Below, piece by piece: positions 10,679 to 22,474 of a stretch of 64,000 nt of DNA. The translations under genes and the position numbers were made by a program. Numbering within the stretch: position 1 is the stretch's first letter; every line of letters begins with the position of its first letter. Below the pieces are notes generated by a model. The model was not told the DNA's origin and ran no database searches. It saw nothing but the letters and a program-made list of their open reading frames with translations. The stretch is from Leptodontidium sp. MPI-SDFR-AT-0119 (Eukaryota > Ascomycota > Leotiomycetes > Helotiales > Leptodontidiaceae), in contig JAHLEZ010000001.1 in assembly GCA_020726505.1 (NCBI GenBank), positions 2,232,001 through 2,296,000 on the forward strand, read 5' to 3'.

Positions 10679-10993
10679 TTGAGAGATACGAATCAACCAG
10701 CCGTGCCAGATGGAACATATGGTCCCTCGAAAGCAGCATTGCACTGGCTCATGATCCGCATCAACGCCGAGGATGATTGGTTGAATGCTTGGGTTATGGT
10801 TCCGGTTTGGGTGAGGACGGAAATGGGTATTGCGGGTGCTGCTCATCTGGGAATGTATGAGGCGAGTATAGAGAGGATGGTGATTAGTGTTGATGAGTCC
10901 TGCCATGGGATGGTGAAGGTCCTTGCGGAAGCTACGAAGGAGAGTCATGGTGGGAAGATGGTTTCATATCGTGGGAATGTGATGGGATGGTAG
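10679..10993 (+). pseudogene. Short-chain dehydrogenase fragment, C-terminal part
   Basis: The frame reads DGTYGPSKAALHWLMIRINA, which carries the catalytic Y-x3-K motif (YGPSK) of short-chain dehydrogenases. VMVPVWVRTEMG follows, corresponding to the usual DPGxVxTDMG, and then a typical C-terminal region ending in GKMVSYRGNVMGW and a stop. About 100 residues are present, with no start codon of its own and no Rossmann fold. The N-terminal counterpart is on the opposite strand at 7911-8150, so the two are best explained as halves of one gene separated by an inversion with loss of the middle. Confidence 0.75.
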
Positions 10994-12053
10994 TTGATAC
11001 TTGCATAGCCTTGAGTAATGCATGGCGAGAATTCACTCTCTTCGGCTTCGTAGATTAGTCTTGGGGTTCGATCCACTAACTTCCGTGGCAAAGTACTGAG
11101 CTGTACTGACGAAACCCTGGGTTGGTCAATATCCCTGTGGGTAGCTGGATCATAATTATAGTTGGTTTGGCTCAAAATATTTTGTGATCATGTAAGTTGC
11201 GAGATAGGCGTCTTAGCTCTTTGCTTTTGTCCTGGGGCTGGGGACGGCGAATAGTGGTGATCCTGAAAGGTTTTCTTCCATGTTTATCGGTAAAGTTCAA
11301 TGCTGGTCAAGACATCGTGTCTTGTACAAATTACGGACAAGAAAGTTTGAAAAGATCGTACCTATGTGTTATCAGAAGAGCTAGATGAGCACTTGTTCGC
11401 CAAATATCAGATGAAGCTGGGAGAAAAAGTCAAATAGATTCTGGTCCATCCATCGAGCCATATGTAGACAATATAAATATTGGCTTATCAATTCTTACCG
11501 AGCACAGTACAATTGATTTGATAGTCCCGAAATTGCATTATGAGCTAGGGCTGTTGAGTTTTAAAGTACGCTTTGTTCCTCGACGATTGTTGATATCCTG
11601 TTGAAGTTGTGACGTTGTGGACAAGGCTGCAGCCCTCCGGAAGATCATCCTCTTCCGATTCGCTTGGAATATCTCGTCCAATCAAGTTCGTTGGCGTAAA
11701 TTGCCTTTCTCGGTAGCCGGCACTGAGGCGCAGCACAGCAGTTGGCTTGGCCTTCGTATTCACGTCAAACTTCAAACAGATTTGGTGTCCCTTAGAACCT
11801 TCTTGTCACGTAGTACACTTTGTCACTCCTTATTTCTCCTTTTCACTTCTACACGTTCTTTACATATTTTTCTTTATCTGAACCCTAGACAAACAGTCGA
11901 ACTCTTCTTCGGACCCACTCGCAACCGACTCGACGTACGTACGTGGCTCATCGTCTCAGCCTTGTCTGCACGAGGCTTGGGAGATGGACGAGGCTGCTTC
12001 CCCCCTGAACCCGCGACCAGTTTCCCCCGCATAACACTAGAGATACAAGCAAA
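10994..12053. other. Intergenic, upstream of the Cap59-type gene
   Basis: About 1 kb without a supported gene. The part near 11800-12050 is pyrimidine-rich and probably the promoter and 5' leader of the downstream gene. A tRNA-like B-box string at 11065-11074 has no matching arms. Confidence 0.5.
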
Positions 12054-13443
12054 ATGATGTTCTTGTCCAGATCTATGCGGCGGAAATACCTGCGGCCCAA
12101 ACCTCTACTGCTCACATTGGCATTCCTCTTCCTCCTCGATGCTTTCTCAATCTTAACTTCACGGCCGGTCCCGATCAAACGATCCTCTCTCCCCGCTCAC
12201 CTCAAAGACCAAAAGATTTTCATTGCGTCCATGTTCCGGAATTCCGAGTACATGCTCCGTCTCTACTGGAACGATCGTCTTTTAGACCTCATCCAGCATC
12301 TGGGGCCGCAAAATGTGTTCGTGTCCATCGTCGAGTCCGGATCGCAGGAAGACACGAAAGGAGCATTGAGAGAGCTGGAGGAAAAGCTGAATACCCTTGG
12401 AGTTACGCACAAAATATCTCTGGGTATCGATGTCACCGAGCAGGCTGATTCTTTGAAGAAAGTACCTAATGAAGGGGAGGATCGGACAGGGTGGATCTTC
12501 ACTGGAAGGGGAGAGCATGGGTGGGAAGTACGCCGGATTCCGTATTTGGCAGCGCTGAGGAATCGAGCTATGGAACCGTTGGCAGAGATGAGCGACAAGA
12601 GTCAATTCGACCGAGTGCTTTGGATCAACGATGTGGTCTTCTCAGTGAGTCTACCTTCCTAGAAATAGGATATCACGTGCTGTCGATTTCGCGTGACCTG
12701 ACTTTGTGATCCTGCAGACAGAAGATGTCACAACGCTTCTTTCGACAAGAGATGGATCTTACGCAGCAGCATGTGCCTTTGACTTCTCAAGCGATCCCCA
12801 AATATATTACGACACATTCGCCTTACGAGACATCAGCGGATTCAAAACTGCATCGCAGCGCTATCCCTATTTCTTCTCCCCGCAATCTCGAGAGAACCTC
12901 TACCGAAATCTTCCTATTCCCGTCGCATCATGTTGGAACGGTCTTATCGTCCTCGATGCAAAACCATTTTATGCCTCCCCACCTCTCAAATTCCGCGGCA
13001 TATCCGACTCTCTCGCTAACGAGCACCTCGAGGGCTCAGAATGCTGCCTCATCCACGCCGACAACCCACTTCGCCAGGAGAAGGGAATCTGGATGAACCC
13101 GAATGTACGAGTCGCTTACAATGCTTCCTCGTACTCGAAAGTTAACGGTGGGATGGAAGTCAAGAGTCCTTTCGCAGACATAACCACTGGTATTCCAGGT
13201 GGTGACGGCAGTTTCTGGCCTGGTGGATGGGAGGTGGTCAGAGGAGCGTGGGCTAACCGACACGGGAGATGGATGACAAAGGTGAAAATCTGGAGCGAGA
13301 ACAGGATGGTGTTGCTACGAGTGCAGTCCTGGATTGAGAAGGGGAAGAATCTCAACCCGCCTGAGGAAAGAGCGGAGCCGGGTATGGAATGCTTGGTCAA
13401 TGAGATGCAGGTGCTGTATCAGAATGGATGGCAGCATGTTTGA
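12054..13443 (+). CDS. Cap59/Cmt1-type alpha-1,3-mannosyltransferase
   Basis: Predicted Golgi type II membrane glycosyltransferase of the CAP59_mtransfer family, whose Cryptococcus members (Cmt1, Cap59) act in polysaccharide synthesis. Exons are 12054-12644 and 12718-13443, giving 438 aa; the 73-bp intron runs GTGAGT...CTGCAG. A basic N-terminus (RSMRRKYLRPK) precedes a hydrophobic anchor at residues 18-34. Family marks are FIASMFRNSEYMLRLYWNDR, NVFVSIVESGSQEDT, and LWINDVVFS joined across the intron to TEDVTTLL; the acidic ND/ED pair (Asp193, Glu199, Asp200) probably binds metal and nucleotide sugar. SCWNGLIVLDAKPF and ASECC-like Cys residues follow. Two adjacent ATGs (12054, 12057) are possible starts. 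Family identity is secure; the exact acceptor in this fungus is unknown. Confidence 0.92.
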
Positions 13444-14202
13444 GACCCGGCCTGTTATTCACTGGGAAACTGGTGGAGACTTCTGCATGGAAAGGTTCAT
13501 ACTTCGGCGTTATAAAAGGAAACAAATCGCATATTTTTGGGGTTGCATCATGGACGGGAAGCATTGGCACATGTGGAAGGCTGATTATAAGATATTATGT
13601 ACGAGTAGTAAAGAATTCCTATGCCGCGGCCCATTTGGGCAGCAGATCTTTCTCAGCTATTCCTAATCAAAACTCTAATGTCACCGAACGAGTAAGAAAG
13701 TATCTGCTTGCACTAGATCGGTTATGATGCCCATGGAAAAGCTACAAAATGTCTCATAATAATGCGAGGGATATATGGAAGTATTACAAACTATCTGATG
13801 AGTTCTCACTACGTTAAGCTCTTGGTGACTTCTTGACATGCCAAAGACTCCCGTCGAAAGTAAACAGTCGCTTCCCTAATCTTGATCACATGATACGGGT
13901 GGTTGTTTCTTACACTCGACTTCTCCCTTATTTCAACCCCCATAAGACTGTTCAGTGCAGTAGTTATTATTCGAAGTTAAGAAGGTTTGAAGACTTTCGC
14001 TTAGGACCTCTCTCTCGGACGGATTTTCGACCAGTCACATGATGACAAAAGCTTTCGCTAAACCCTTTGACGCCCTCGCATTTTCATTCTGCATCCCAAC
14101 AACATTTTCAGAACATGACTACTTCGCCTGATTGCAACAATCTCGTCCTTATCCATCCTCTCTATTGAAAACTTCCATCCAGCGCAAAGAAAAATTACTC
14201 CA
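13444..14202. other. Intergenic between Cap59-type and SET/MYND genes
   Basis: Nothing recognisable on either strand. The last 100 bp are probably the 5' leader of the SET/MYND gene. Confidence 0.5.
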
Positions 14203-16018
14203 TTGCCCTTCAAAATGGAACCCTCCACCAAATCCGCTTTGGAGCACACATCCATACTCTCAGCCCACCGCATGATCGACGTAAACAACACCCGTAAAAT
14301 CAATACAGCCTACGGCACCGGACTCGCCGCCACCTCAACACTCACACCCGGATCTCTCGTCCTAAAACTCCACACACCCAATCTTCTCCTCGTCGAAAAA
14401 GACAGCCTCCAAAACGTGTGTTCGTACTGCATACTAGAACGACCGTCCTTAAAACGCTGTAGCGGATGTAAAGTTTTGTATTACTGCTCGACAGCATGTC
14501 AAAATCGGCATTGGAAAGATTTTCATAGCCGGGAGTGTAAATCGCTGAAGAAATTACCGGATGTACCGCCTACGGCTGTGAGGGCGCTTATTGTCATGTT
14601 ATTAAGGAATAGGAACGACTTAGAGGGCGGTGAAGAGGGAGATTGGAAGGGATTGGAGAGCCATGTTGGGGAGTTGAAGGGAGATGTGAAGAAGTGGGAG
14701 GAGATTTTCCTGCAGGCTAGAGCTGGAGTGGAATTTACGAAGGCAGGTGCTGAGAGGATTGAAGAAGCTATCAGGTGGCTTTGCGTTGTGAGTAATTTCT
14801 TCTTTCGAGATATCGGTTCAGGAAACCAGTGGTTGGGTTTCTCTGATTCAATGCTGATGCCGAACTTAGCTGTCAACAAACGCTTTCCGCATCACTCTTC
14901 CAGACAACACCCCAGTTGGGCTCTGTTTCTCGCCTACCCTCGCAAGAGCAAATCACTCCTGCACCCCCAACGCTTTTATTGTCTTCGACTCCCGTACCGT
15001 CTCTCTCCGGGCCTTGCGGCCCATTGGAAAAGACGAGCAAATCTTCATCTCCTATATCGACCCTACGAAGGACATCTCACTTCGAACATCAAGATTGAAG
15101 CAACGTTACTTCTTCACTTGCAAATGTGTGAGATGCGAAAGTAACGAAAACTCCTACGAGATTTTCCTTCGTTGTCGAAAAGAAGGAGAGGGCAGAGGTG
15201 AGGATGCGAAGAGGATGGAAGTACTTTGCCTTCAGCACGATCTCGTGAAAACAGCAGAGCGCTGTCAAGCATTCCTCACACAGAACCCCGCCCTTCTATC
15301 GGCCACCAACTCCTCAAAAACCCTCTCCCTCCTCAAGCAAAGCCGCGAGACCAACCAACCAGATCAACAAACCCGGCTCTCCCACCTCCTCAGCGCAACC
15401 AAATCCCTCTCCCCAATCACCAGCAACAAAATACTAGCTCTTCCACCATACCCCGATATCATCCATGAGATCTACCTCTCATACATCGACGCACAAGCTT
15501 TCACACCCGCTCTCATAACCCTCCTCTTCTTATTCATCAATTGCGACGTATTCATATACCCGCAACCGCACCACCCCGTTCGTGTAGTTCGTCTCTACAC
15601 CATCGCGAAACTATTGAAACACATCGCATCTCTCACTTCAACAGAGATATTACAAGACATCTCCAGCATCCAAACAGCAGCTACCGCATCGACTGCATCA
15701 ACGTCCGATTTGAGTGTTAAAGAAGATATAGCAAAGACGATCCAGGGAATAGATCTCATCAACGCTTTCCACATGGTTATAATCTTGGCATGGAGTGAAG
15801 CGAAGAAAAGCCACGGTGAAGAGAGTGCTTTCATGCAAGAGGTCGAGGCGGAGATTAGAGAGGTGGAGGAGGTGCAGAGATTGAGGGGCCCAGCGGGGGA
15901 GAGGCTGAGGAGGTGGATGGGTGATGTGGAGAATTTGGAGGGGACGAGGGAGGCGGAGAGGGTGGGTGGTGGGTTGAGAGTTTTGGCGGGGTTGATGGGT
16001 GGGATTTTGGGTTGGTAG
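14203..16018 (+). CDS. SET and MYND domain protein (SMYD-type methyltransferase)
   Basis: Putative S-adenosylmethionine-dependent lysine methyltransferase. Exons are 14203-14787 and 14870-16018, giving 577 aa; the 82-bp intron runs GTGAGT...CTTAG with a CTGAT branch site. A split SET domain begins after residue 30 (AYGTGLAA) and is interrupted by a MYND zinc finger at about 73-112 (CSYC, CSGC, YYCSTACQNRHW, H-x3-C). It resumes after the intron: NAFRITLPDNTPVGLCF, ANHSCTPNAFIVFD (residues 222-226 are the NHSC motif), and DEQIFISYIDP with the SAM/target-lysine Tyr. A post-SET CKCVRCE cluster follows. Splicing is needed; without it the NHSC motif is out of frame. Met at 14215 (AAAATGG) is an equally good start. 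The C-terminal third is helical and not recognised. The substrate is unknown. Confidence 0.9.
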
Positions 16019-16352
16019 AATGAATGAATGAATGGACGACGCAGCCCGGTTGTCAATTACACAATAATCGAGTGGAGATTGAGTCAGAGAGCGAGAAGAG
16101 GAATCAAAGCAGAGTGCTTGAAGGTGCAGTCACTCCATTCTGTGACTTCTGTCTCTCCAGGCAGCGTGGTTGCCAACCCGCTGGCTAGCAACCGCAAAAC
16201 CTATCTTACGGTCAAATATGCTCCTTCATTACCTATTTAACATGCATCACAAACGCCCTGAAAACGCCTTTCCACGCTTCTAGTCTTATAAAACCTATCA
16301 AAGCAATAAATGGTATGATCACCTCATGGCGAATTACGGTAATCTCAAAATC
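16019..16352. other. Short gap between convergent genes
   Basis: 334 bp between the 3' ends of the SET/MYND gene and the Mis18-domain gene. Nothing seen apart from probable 3' untranslated sequence. Confidence 0.5.
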
Positions 16353-18808
16353 TCACTCTCCCAACTCTCTCTCGATCGTGGCCCGAACTAATTTCTCTCG
16401 CTCAGCAAGTGCAGTCTCCCTCGCCGTGATAGTCTGATCCGGCGCCTTGGATTTCATGCATTTATGCTACACAGTTCGTAAGTTGTAAGTTCATGCTCTC
16501 GCAGTTTTGAGGATGTGGAGGAAGCGTGGCTCACGGCGTAGAACGCAAACATGTTCTTGAAATTCCGGCTGCATGAGTTGCAGGCGGTGGGGTTCATGGA
16601 TGAGGCGAGGGGTTGAGGGGTTGTATTGCAGTTGGAGTGCTTGAGGTGCTGTAGAGAATGTGGGTCAGTGCCTTTCTTCAAATGATGAGCGCAAGGAATG
16701 GAATTTAGTCTTACGTAGTGAAGGCTTTGGTACACGCTGTAAACCTTCTTGCATTTCTCGCATTGGAAGGTCCGAGGCATAATGTCGTCGTCGGCTTTGC
16801 TGCACGTGCCTTCGGAATGGCTATGATGCTGGGGGGGGGTTAGTAAAGGACGTCGATATCGAAGAGTACAAGGGGTTGAGATAGCTTACATAGTCAAGAC
16901 CGCTCATGTTGCGATATCCCTTTCCGCAGCCGCCGCATTTGAAACTTTTCCTCGTGTCCTCCCTGCCTTCAGCAGGTGAAACGGAATCCTGTCTAGCTGA
17001 TGCTAATGCAGGGCTCGATGTAATTTTACGACTCCCCATAGATCTTGTGGCATGTGTCCATTCACGATCTGGTTCCTTGAATCCAGGTTCTAGAGAATCG
17101 CTATCATTGTGGTCCAGACTTGCATTCTCTTTGCCTGCTTTACGCCCCTTGAAGCGGAGAGAGCGCCGGTCTACCTTTCCATTGGAGAGTAGGAGGACAC
17201 CATTGGAGTCCCGGATTGGGACCACTTGCTGTTGGGTCGATATCGCGAGAGCCATAGAGTATGGAACGCGGACTTCAATGCGAGATGACCTTAGTTTTTG
17301 AACTGGCGAAGACCCTTCTTCGGCTGCGGGGGTTTGGATTAAGGCGGGTCCACGACTGTTACCGCTGGATTTTCTCAGGACAGGCGCGGACAAAGTTGAA
17401 TTTGGAATCGCGGACTTTCCGTTCTGGGTGTTGTTGGGGGTGTTCGGCTGGTCTTGTTCATCTTTTTGGCCACGGATGGGTGAAGAGGGATTATGCTCTG
17501 ACGATAGCATTTCGATCATGTCGCGAGCTGGAGCGACTTGGCGATCTGGAGTCTTCTCAGTACGACCAGTGATGCTGAGGTTGCTGTCGTTGGGTGAGCT
17601 GAGAGCGACTCTTCTCTTCTTTCGCGAGGGCTCTGTTGGGAAATCTTCCGAGGGACTTGAAAGGTTGTTTATCTGGCTTTGCCTACGTTTGTTTGGACCT
17701 GGAGCAGGACGTAGTTGATGACTCGATACTGCTGCAGCAGAGACATTTGAATGTCTTGCATCTTCTAGAGACTTGACTCGGGCTCTCATTATTTCCAGCT
17801 CGGACTTCAAGCCATCGACTTCGCTTACCTTTTGGCTGACTTCCTCAACATCCTGGGTAGTGTCTTGAAGACTTCGACCAAAAAGTTCATTGGTTGCCTT
17901 TGAGATGGCCTGTCCGTTCTCTTCCACCTGCTGGCGTAGATCGTAGAGATCCTCGCGAAGAGCAGACAGGTCTTCCTCTCCAATTGAGTCGGGAAGTTGT
18001 TGACTCGAAGCAAGATTGGAGCGGACCTCGATCATAAAGTTTTTAAAAAGTCTCATATCTTGCTCAATGCGATCGACGGCACCAGAAATCAGATTGATAT
18101 CTTTTTGTTGAGTATTGATAGCATCCTCGGCCCAGGTCTTGAACTTGGTCACTTCTGACGCCGTGACATTGAGTGGTAGCAATGAAAGACGCTCATCGGG
18201 ACCTGGCGTTCTGGATACCACAGACTTATGGAGAGGGACTAGCGTTCTAAGTCCCGAATGTTGAATACGGGGAGATGGTTGAATTGTAGCTGCTCGTCGC
18301 GGTCCTGTGGGTTTCTTGCCAGAGGAGATGCTAAGTGGAAAGGATTTGAGGATAGAGACCTTCGCCTTGGCGCCATATTCTTCAGTCACAACTGACATAT
18401 TAGTAAGTCTCAAGATGAGCTGGTTCCTTTTTGGGTGTTAGTAAGCTGCAAATAGGGCAGACCAGTGGAACTAAACAGCGTGACTAACTCTTTTAATAAA
18501 TGTCCTTCTGGCGCACTTTCACACCTCAATCCAACCACAACTTGGCATGAAGCACAAGCAATATCTTGCAGTAGGCTATTTCGTTGTCAATTAAGCCTAA
18601 AAATATGCGCTAGATGAGCAAGGTCATACCTATGCTCAATGTGAGAGTTTTTGGCCCCATTGTAGATGTCCCCTGTTGCTTCAAGACCGATGGCCGAGAC
18701 AGGAGGATAGACAGGGCTGTGATAGCTATTACCAATGCCGTTCCAGGAATTTCTGAAACGGCCCAGCTCAGAGTTACACTGGACGCAAAGAGTGATAACG
18801 ATTTCCAT
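16353..18808 (-). CDS. Mis18-domain protein with C-terminal triple zinc-finger repeat
   Basis: Six exons: 18808-18630, 18575-18489, 18426-16890, 16828-16715, 16648-16535 and 16466-16353, giving 714 aa. All junctions keep frame, with GT...AG introns and TACTAAC-type branch sites. The N-terminus is a Yippee/Mis18 zinc domain: CVQC (8, 11), then SLLQDIACASC (67, 70), VGLRCESAPEGHLLK, and the adjoining strand ENQLILRLTNMSVV. Mis18 proteins prime centromeres for CENP-A loading. A low-complexity middle has a coiled coil (about residues 130-270). The C-terminus has three C-x2-C-x12-H...C fingers (586 on, 624 on, 662 on), each cut by an intron just before the His. The start at 18808 is the first ATG beside the domain; an in-frame ATG at 18985 would add 59 residues. 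Kinetochore function is inferred from the domain alone. Confidence 0.85.
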
Positions 18809-19376
18809 GACGGGGTAGATCAGAGGGGGGGCGGCCGTCCACTTCACATGCTTGTCAACTTGGATGACTGTCGAAGGGCTGGGAAAATCACGCACCTTGG
18901 TGGGGTAGCATTCAAGAACAAGTTTTGTAAGGAAATTGAGGCAAAAAAAAGTGTTTTGGTTTGAGGGATGTTGAATAGAACACATGTGTTTAGGCGACGC
19001 GACTTTTCGTGTTGCTGATTAAGGGGCTATACAACTATTGACTCCTAGAGATAATCCATGAGTGAGTTTGGGCCACGAAAATTGTTGAGGCAGAATTAGA
19101 GAAATTGCAATAAACTAATAGGGCTTAACCTTGACGATTATAAATAATGAGAATTTCGAAATGATTAGTACATTTGGACTCTCCACACGGAATGAGAATC
19201 GTCAGCCTGTCCTCCTCAGCCTCGCGCTAGTGATCAGCGGCCGGAGTGTCTGGAAGCGGTTAGGCTTCAGCCTTGTCAAAACTGTAAGGGTTATTTTTTG
19301 CCCAACTTCTGAAGCTAGTTCTCGTTGAACCCAGCCTCTTCCCTCCCATCAACATCTTCACCACGACTTGAACAAG
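18809..19376. promoter_or_regulatory. Divergent upstream region, Mis18-domain gene / REX1
   Basis: The gap lies between two divergent starts. It holds an in-frame upstream extension of the Mis18 gene (to 18985) that could be coding. The remainder is A/T-rich with no other feature. Confidence 0.45.
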
Positions 19377-21856
19377 ATGGCGACCACTGACGATGGACGC
19401 CCTCCATCATACTCATCTGCCAATGGAAATAGTAGCAAGAAGCGCAAATACGAAGATGACGAGGACTCGGAGAGCTCGAAGGAGCAAGCACCAGCTCTGC
19501 CTCGCCAGCCTGACCTGCCAGAGTTCAATTTAACGAGTAGAGCCAGCCAAGATGCAAAGTCGCCCAATAACGAGGAGAATAGAGGTGAACGCGCCGACTC
19601 AGAAGGATGGCAGACGGTTGAGGGTCGTCCACGGAAGAAGAAGAAGATTCCAAAGCACGATTCCAAAAACTACCCCGCCATCCACTTCTCGAAGGAAAGT
19701 CGATTGCAGTCGCAAATCAAGATCAGTGATTTACAGCAATTGGTCCTGTATATCCTCGCAGACGGTACTTCTCCTTCATTTGTCGCAGTGCGCCATCGGC
19801 CCGAAATTCGGAAGGTGGTTGTCCTCATGGTTCCTGGTTTGGAAATGTCCATGTTTCGCTCGACGGCTATTGAAGGGGATTCAAACCCAGACAAATCCAG
19901 GGATAGTAATAAAGACCGAGATCGTCGAGATTCCCGAGACCAAGATCCTAGGGACCGGGATAGCAGAGACAGAAACGACAGAGGCAGAGATCACAGAGAT
20001 AGGGACGCAGATCGAAGAGATCGTAGGGATAGAGAGCACAGGGAGCGGACTTACGGCTCACCAGACGACTACTTTCCAAATAAACTCAATGCCGAAAAGC
20101 TTCCCGAGGCACTTCAACCATTCGCCGATATGTTTGAACACATCTGGCCCGTCAAAACCCCAGGTGATGAGAAATATGGAAAGATGCACTCGCCACTTCA
20201 TGCAATGCTTACAGCACCTGCACCCAAGAACAAGGAGGAGAAGCAATGGCAGAAGTCTCGGAAAGGAGCTACTCCAGCTAAGGAGCCACATGGTTGGAAG
20301 AATACCCGCGTCCCAATTCCAGAATTTGTTCATACACCGGAAGAGCTGCTGGAGAACGACTATACACTTCACCCTGCATCATATAACGAAGAAGAAGGAA
20401 AAGCGAATCTTGCGAAATTCCGACGCGCCAATAAAGTCTCGACGGATGATGGATGGGTTGACACGCTGGTCGAACATTTCAAGGACGGTACTGCTCCAGA
20501 GAGTGAGATTCAGTCTGGTTCTATCACCGCAGGTCGCGAAGTCCTCGCGATGGATTGCGAAATGTGTGTGACAGGCAAACAGGCTTCAGGTCAAGATGAA
20601 TTGTCCCTCACGCGTATCAGTATTGTGGGCTGGGACGGCTCCGTGGTCCTTGACGAACTTGTCAAGCCAGACAAGCCGATCATCAATTATGTTACACAGT
20701 TAGTTTTGCACATTATTTGACGGAATTGACTAACTCCTTCAGATACTCTGGCATTACAGAAGCGATGATTGCGCCAGTCACTACGACGTTGGCTGATATT
20801 CAGAAGAAATTGGTTTCGCTCCTTCATCCTCGAGCTATTCTCATTGGCCATTCGCTCAACTCCGACTTGAATGCCCTCAAGATCACACACCCTTTCATCA
20901 TCGATACCGCACTCATCTACCCGCATCCTCGAGGCCCACCTCTCAAATCATCTCTCAAATGGCTGGCGCAGAAATACTTGAATCGGGAAATCCAAAAAGG
21001 GCATGGTACAACCGGTCCAGGGGCTGGTCACGATTCCATTGAAGATGCGAGAACTTGCCTTGACCTTCTCAAGCAGAAATGCGAAAAAGGAAAGCAATGG
21101 GGCACCAATGATGCACAAGGCGAGAACATATTCAAGAGAGTTGCCCGGGCCGGTGTGAAGTACAAGAGCCAAGGTGGTTCGGCCATCCCAAGTCCACTGA
21201 ATGGCAAATCAAGCGCGGCCATTGATTGGGGAGAGCCAAGAAAAGGACCAGGTGCAGCATCGAACTTCCCAATTGGATGCAAAAGCGACGAGGAGGTTAT
21301 GGAAGGTGTGATTCGCGCTGTTAAGGGTGATCATGATGGCAAGGAGATTCCAGGTGGTGGAGTTGACTTTGTTTGGGGGCGGTTTAGAGAGCTGGAAGCT
21401 GTGAAAGGATGGTGGAACAACAATAAGCTGGTAGCTGCTGAGGCCGCTGCGGCGATTGATGCAGAGATGGAAGCAAGTAAGACGGATACGGCCAGTGTAG
21501 TTGCTCCAACAGGGGAAAAGTCTGTGGCTACAGACGCTCCTGTAGTCGCTGACCCGTTATTGCCAGCGACAAAATCAGACAAATCAAGTCTTGCTACCGC
21601 GACTTCAGAGCTCACGCGCCGCATCGCCAAGGTTTACGAGGAGCTGCCTCCGTGCACTGCGTTCATGATCTACAGTGGCTCTGGCGACCCACGAGAGATG
21701 AGCAGATTACAAGCCATGCAAACCCAGTACAAGAAGGAGTACAGGTTCAAGAAGTGGGACGATCTCTCTGTCAAGTGGACGGATACGGAGGAGCAGGCTC
21801 TGAAGAAGGCCTTCAAGGCCGCTAGGGAAGGTGTGGCCTTTTTTGGCGTGAAGTGA
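19377..21856 (+). CDS. REX1: RNA exonuclease 1 (REX1/RNH70 type, DEDDh 3'-5' exonuclease)
   Basis: Nuclear 3'-5' exonuclease that trims 5S rRNA, 5.8S rRNA and tRNA ends in yeast. Exons are 19377-20698 and 20743-21856, giving 811 aa; the 44-bp intron has a TGACTAAC branch site. The N-terminus is basic and disordered (KKRKY, RPRKKKK signals). An Arg-Asp-rich stretch follows at about residues 175-225. The nuclease domain holds all DEDDh residues: EVLAMDCEMC (Exo I), LIGHSLNSDLNALK (Exo II), and GAGHDSIEDARTCLDLL (Exo III), with FIIDTALIYPHPRGPP between. The intron falls inside the nuclease domain, right after NYVTQ. A C-terminal RRM-like/Ala-rich tail follows. The start is the first ATG after an in-frame non-ATG extension. 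Identity is secure. Confidence 0.94.
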
Positions 21857-22474
21857 TGGATCGACGGTGATGGACAACCTTCTCCAGCATGAATTGCTAC
21901 AGCTCGGTTCTGTTGCAAACGTTGCATTCCTGCTTTGCGGATATCATGATGGCAGAGTGGTGTAACAAAAAGTCACGCTTTGCATTTGTTGACTTGATTA
22001 ACTTGTCGCAACCAAATGCCAATCAATATGACCTGGAGATGATTTTCGAAGCATACTTCAGAAAGGTTTCTTGCACCTGCATGATAATCATTCGGCCCTC
22101 CACCTATGCGGAAATTGTCCCCAGATTCAACGGATGACTAGTGCTCGCCAGCCCATGTAAAACTAGAATCGGCCATTGAACTGCATCTTGTAGTCTTCCA
22201 AAAGCTTCCATTCTTACTTTTTTATATTATTATTGAAACTCATCCTCCATAGCAGGGATTTTCTAGGCGAGCCCGGCACCCATACCTTTGACCGGGGTAA
22301 ATGTACGGCACAGTTGCGTGGCAAGCTTACATGCATGATGAGCTTTGTACCTGTGAGAAGTCGTCGACGGAGACACAGTGGGTACACAACACAAGAACTT
22401 TCTCAACATCCATCCGCACGCCTGCTAAAACTAACTTTCAAGTTCTCAGCCTCCATTTCACTCTAAGCATCACC
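21857..22474. other. Intergenic between REX1 and HET gene
   Basis: No separate gene seen. An in-frame ATG at 22301 could extend the HET protein upstream by 58 residues; the extension has no domain character. Confidence 0.5.

Noticed and set aside
11065..11074. GGTTCGATCC, resembling a tRNA B box
   Set aside because: The flanking bases do not form a T-arm stem, and no A box, anticodon arm or acceptor stem surrounds it.
22301..22474. Upstream in-frame ATG that would lengthen the HET protein
   Set aside because: The added 58 residues have no domain character; the ATG at 22475 is in better context and closer to the HET core. It remains possible.
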